Origin: Anaerolineae bacterium
GTDB lineage: Bacteria; Chloroflexota; Anaerolineae; JAFGEY01
DNA: 21,102 nt
Reading direction: 5' to 3'
Assembly (NCBI GenBank): GCA_016929205.1
Contig: JAFGJF010000210.1
Span: 1-21,102, forward strand
Positions 21,055 through 21,102 of the stretch are shown piece by piece (the first letter of the stretch is position 1; each line of letters opens with the position of its first letter). The notes beneath the pieces were generated by a model. It worked only from the letters and a program-made list of their open reading frames with translations, made no database searches and was not told the origin of the DNA. The translations under genes and the position numbers were made by a program.

Positions 21055-21102
21055 AATACCCTCCTTTTTATTTCTAACTGCCTGCCGTTTTGAACAATAC
21101 GG

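Noticed and set aside
1..21102. CRISPR arrays, tRNA or rRNA genes, and intact transposases
   Set aside because: I looked for regular spaced repeats, cloverleaf-type sequences with CCA ends and DDE-type proteins on both strands and found none.

Overview
The window is about 21 kb of GC-rich bacterial chromosome. It most resembles Chloroflexota (Anaerolineae/Caldilineae type). This is inference from gene character: Thr/Pro-linker lipoproteins with PD40 beta-propeller repeats, a cytosolic GH10-like xylanase, many two-component genes, and short structured intergenic repeats. There is no rRNA, tRNA or marker gene to confirm the taxon. Both ends cut through unrelated sequence: the left end truncates a serine hydrolase, the right end lies just upstream of the xylanase-like gene.

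Layout. (1) 1-2530, minus strand: a beta-lactamase-fold serine hydrolase (partial), a 600-bp intergenic region holding a TetR-like operator palindrome, a MITE-like element and two hairpins, then a multi-pass membrane protein with a BamE/SmpA-like tail. (2) 2685-4508, minus: an operon of a 62-aa membrane protein, an OmpR-type response regulator and its histidine kinase. (3) 4597-6289, minus: a lipoprotein with C-terminal PD40 repeats, split by a one-base frameshift near 5356. (4) 6687-8834, minus: two small uncharacterised proteins, a FocA/NirC formate/nitrite channel, and a ~200-aa protein of unknown family, ending in tandem terminators. (5) 9174-13232, plus: divergent from (4), a NarL-type regulator with a NarX-like kinase, then a GAF-histidine kinase with an OmpR-type regulator, closed by a terminator. 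(6) 13412-15868, plus: a paralogue of the ~200-aa protein, a Glu/Leu/Phe/Val-type glutamate dehydrogenase, and a truncated ANTAR-type receiver lacking its phosphoacceptor Asp. (7) 15986-17302, minus: a membrane J-domain protein and a higBA toxin-antitoxin module. (8) 17499-18554, plus: an M19 dipeptidase. (9) 18784-21054, minus: a ferritin-like/receiver fusion protein and a GH10 family enzyme.

How the genes may work together. The window has three histidine kinases and five receiver domains. The central block (6687-15868) combines an anion channel for formate or nitrite, a NarXL-like pair on the divergent side of its promoter, glutamate dehydrogenase and a NasT/AmiR-like receiver. It also carries two copies of an unrecognised protein family, one beside the channel and one beside glutamate dehydrogenase. 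A nitrite/ammonium- or redox-responsive module is a reasonable hypothesis, but only the gene neighbourhood supports it. Other points of interest are a higBA promoter whose operator exactly fills the -35/-10 spacer and predicts a leaderless toxin mRNA, and PhoB-like 11-bp direct repeats shared by two envelope genes flanking the OmpR-type system.
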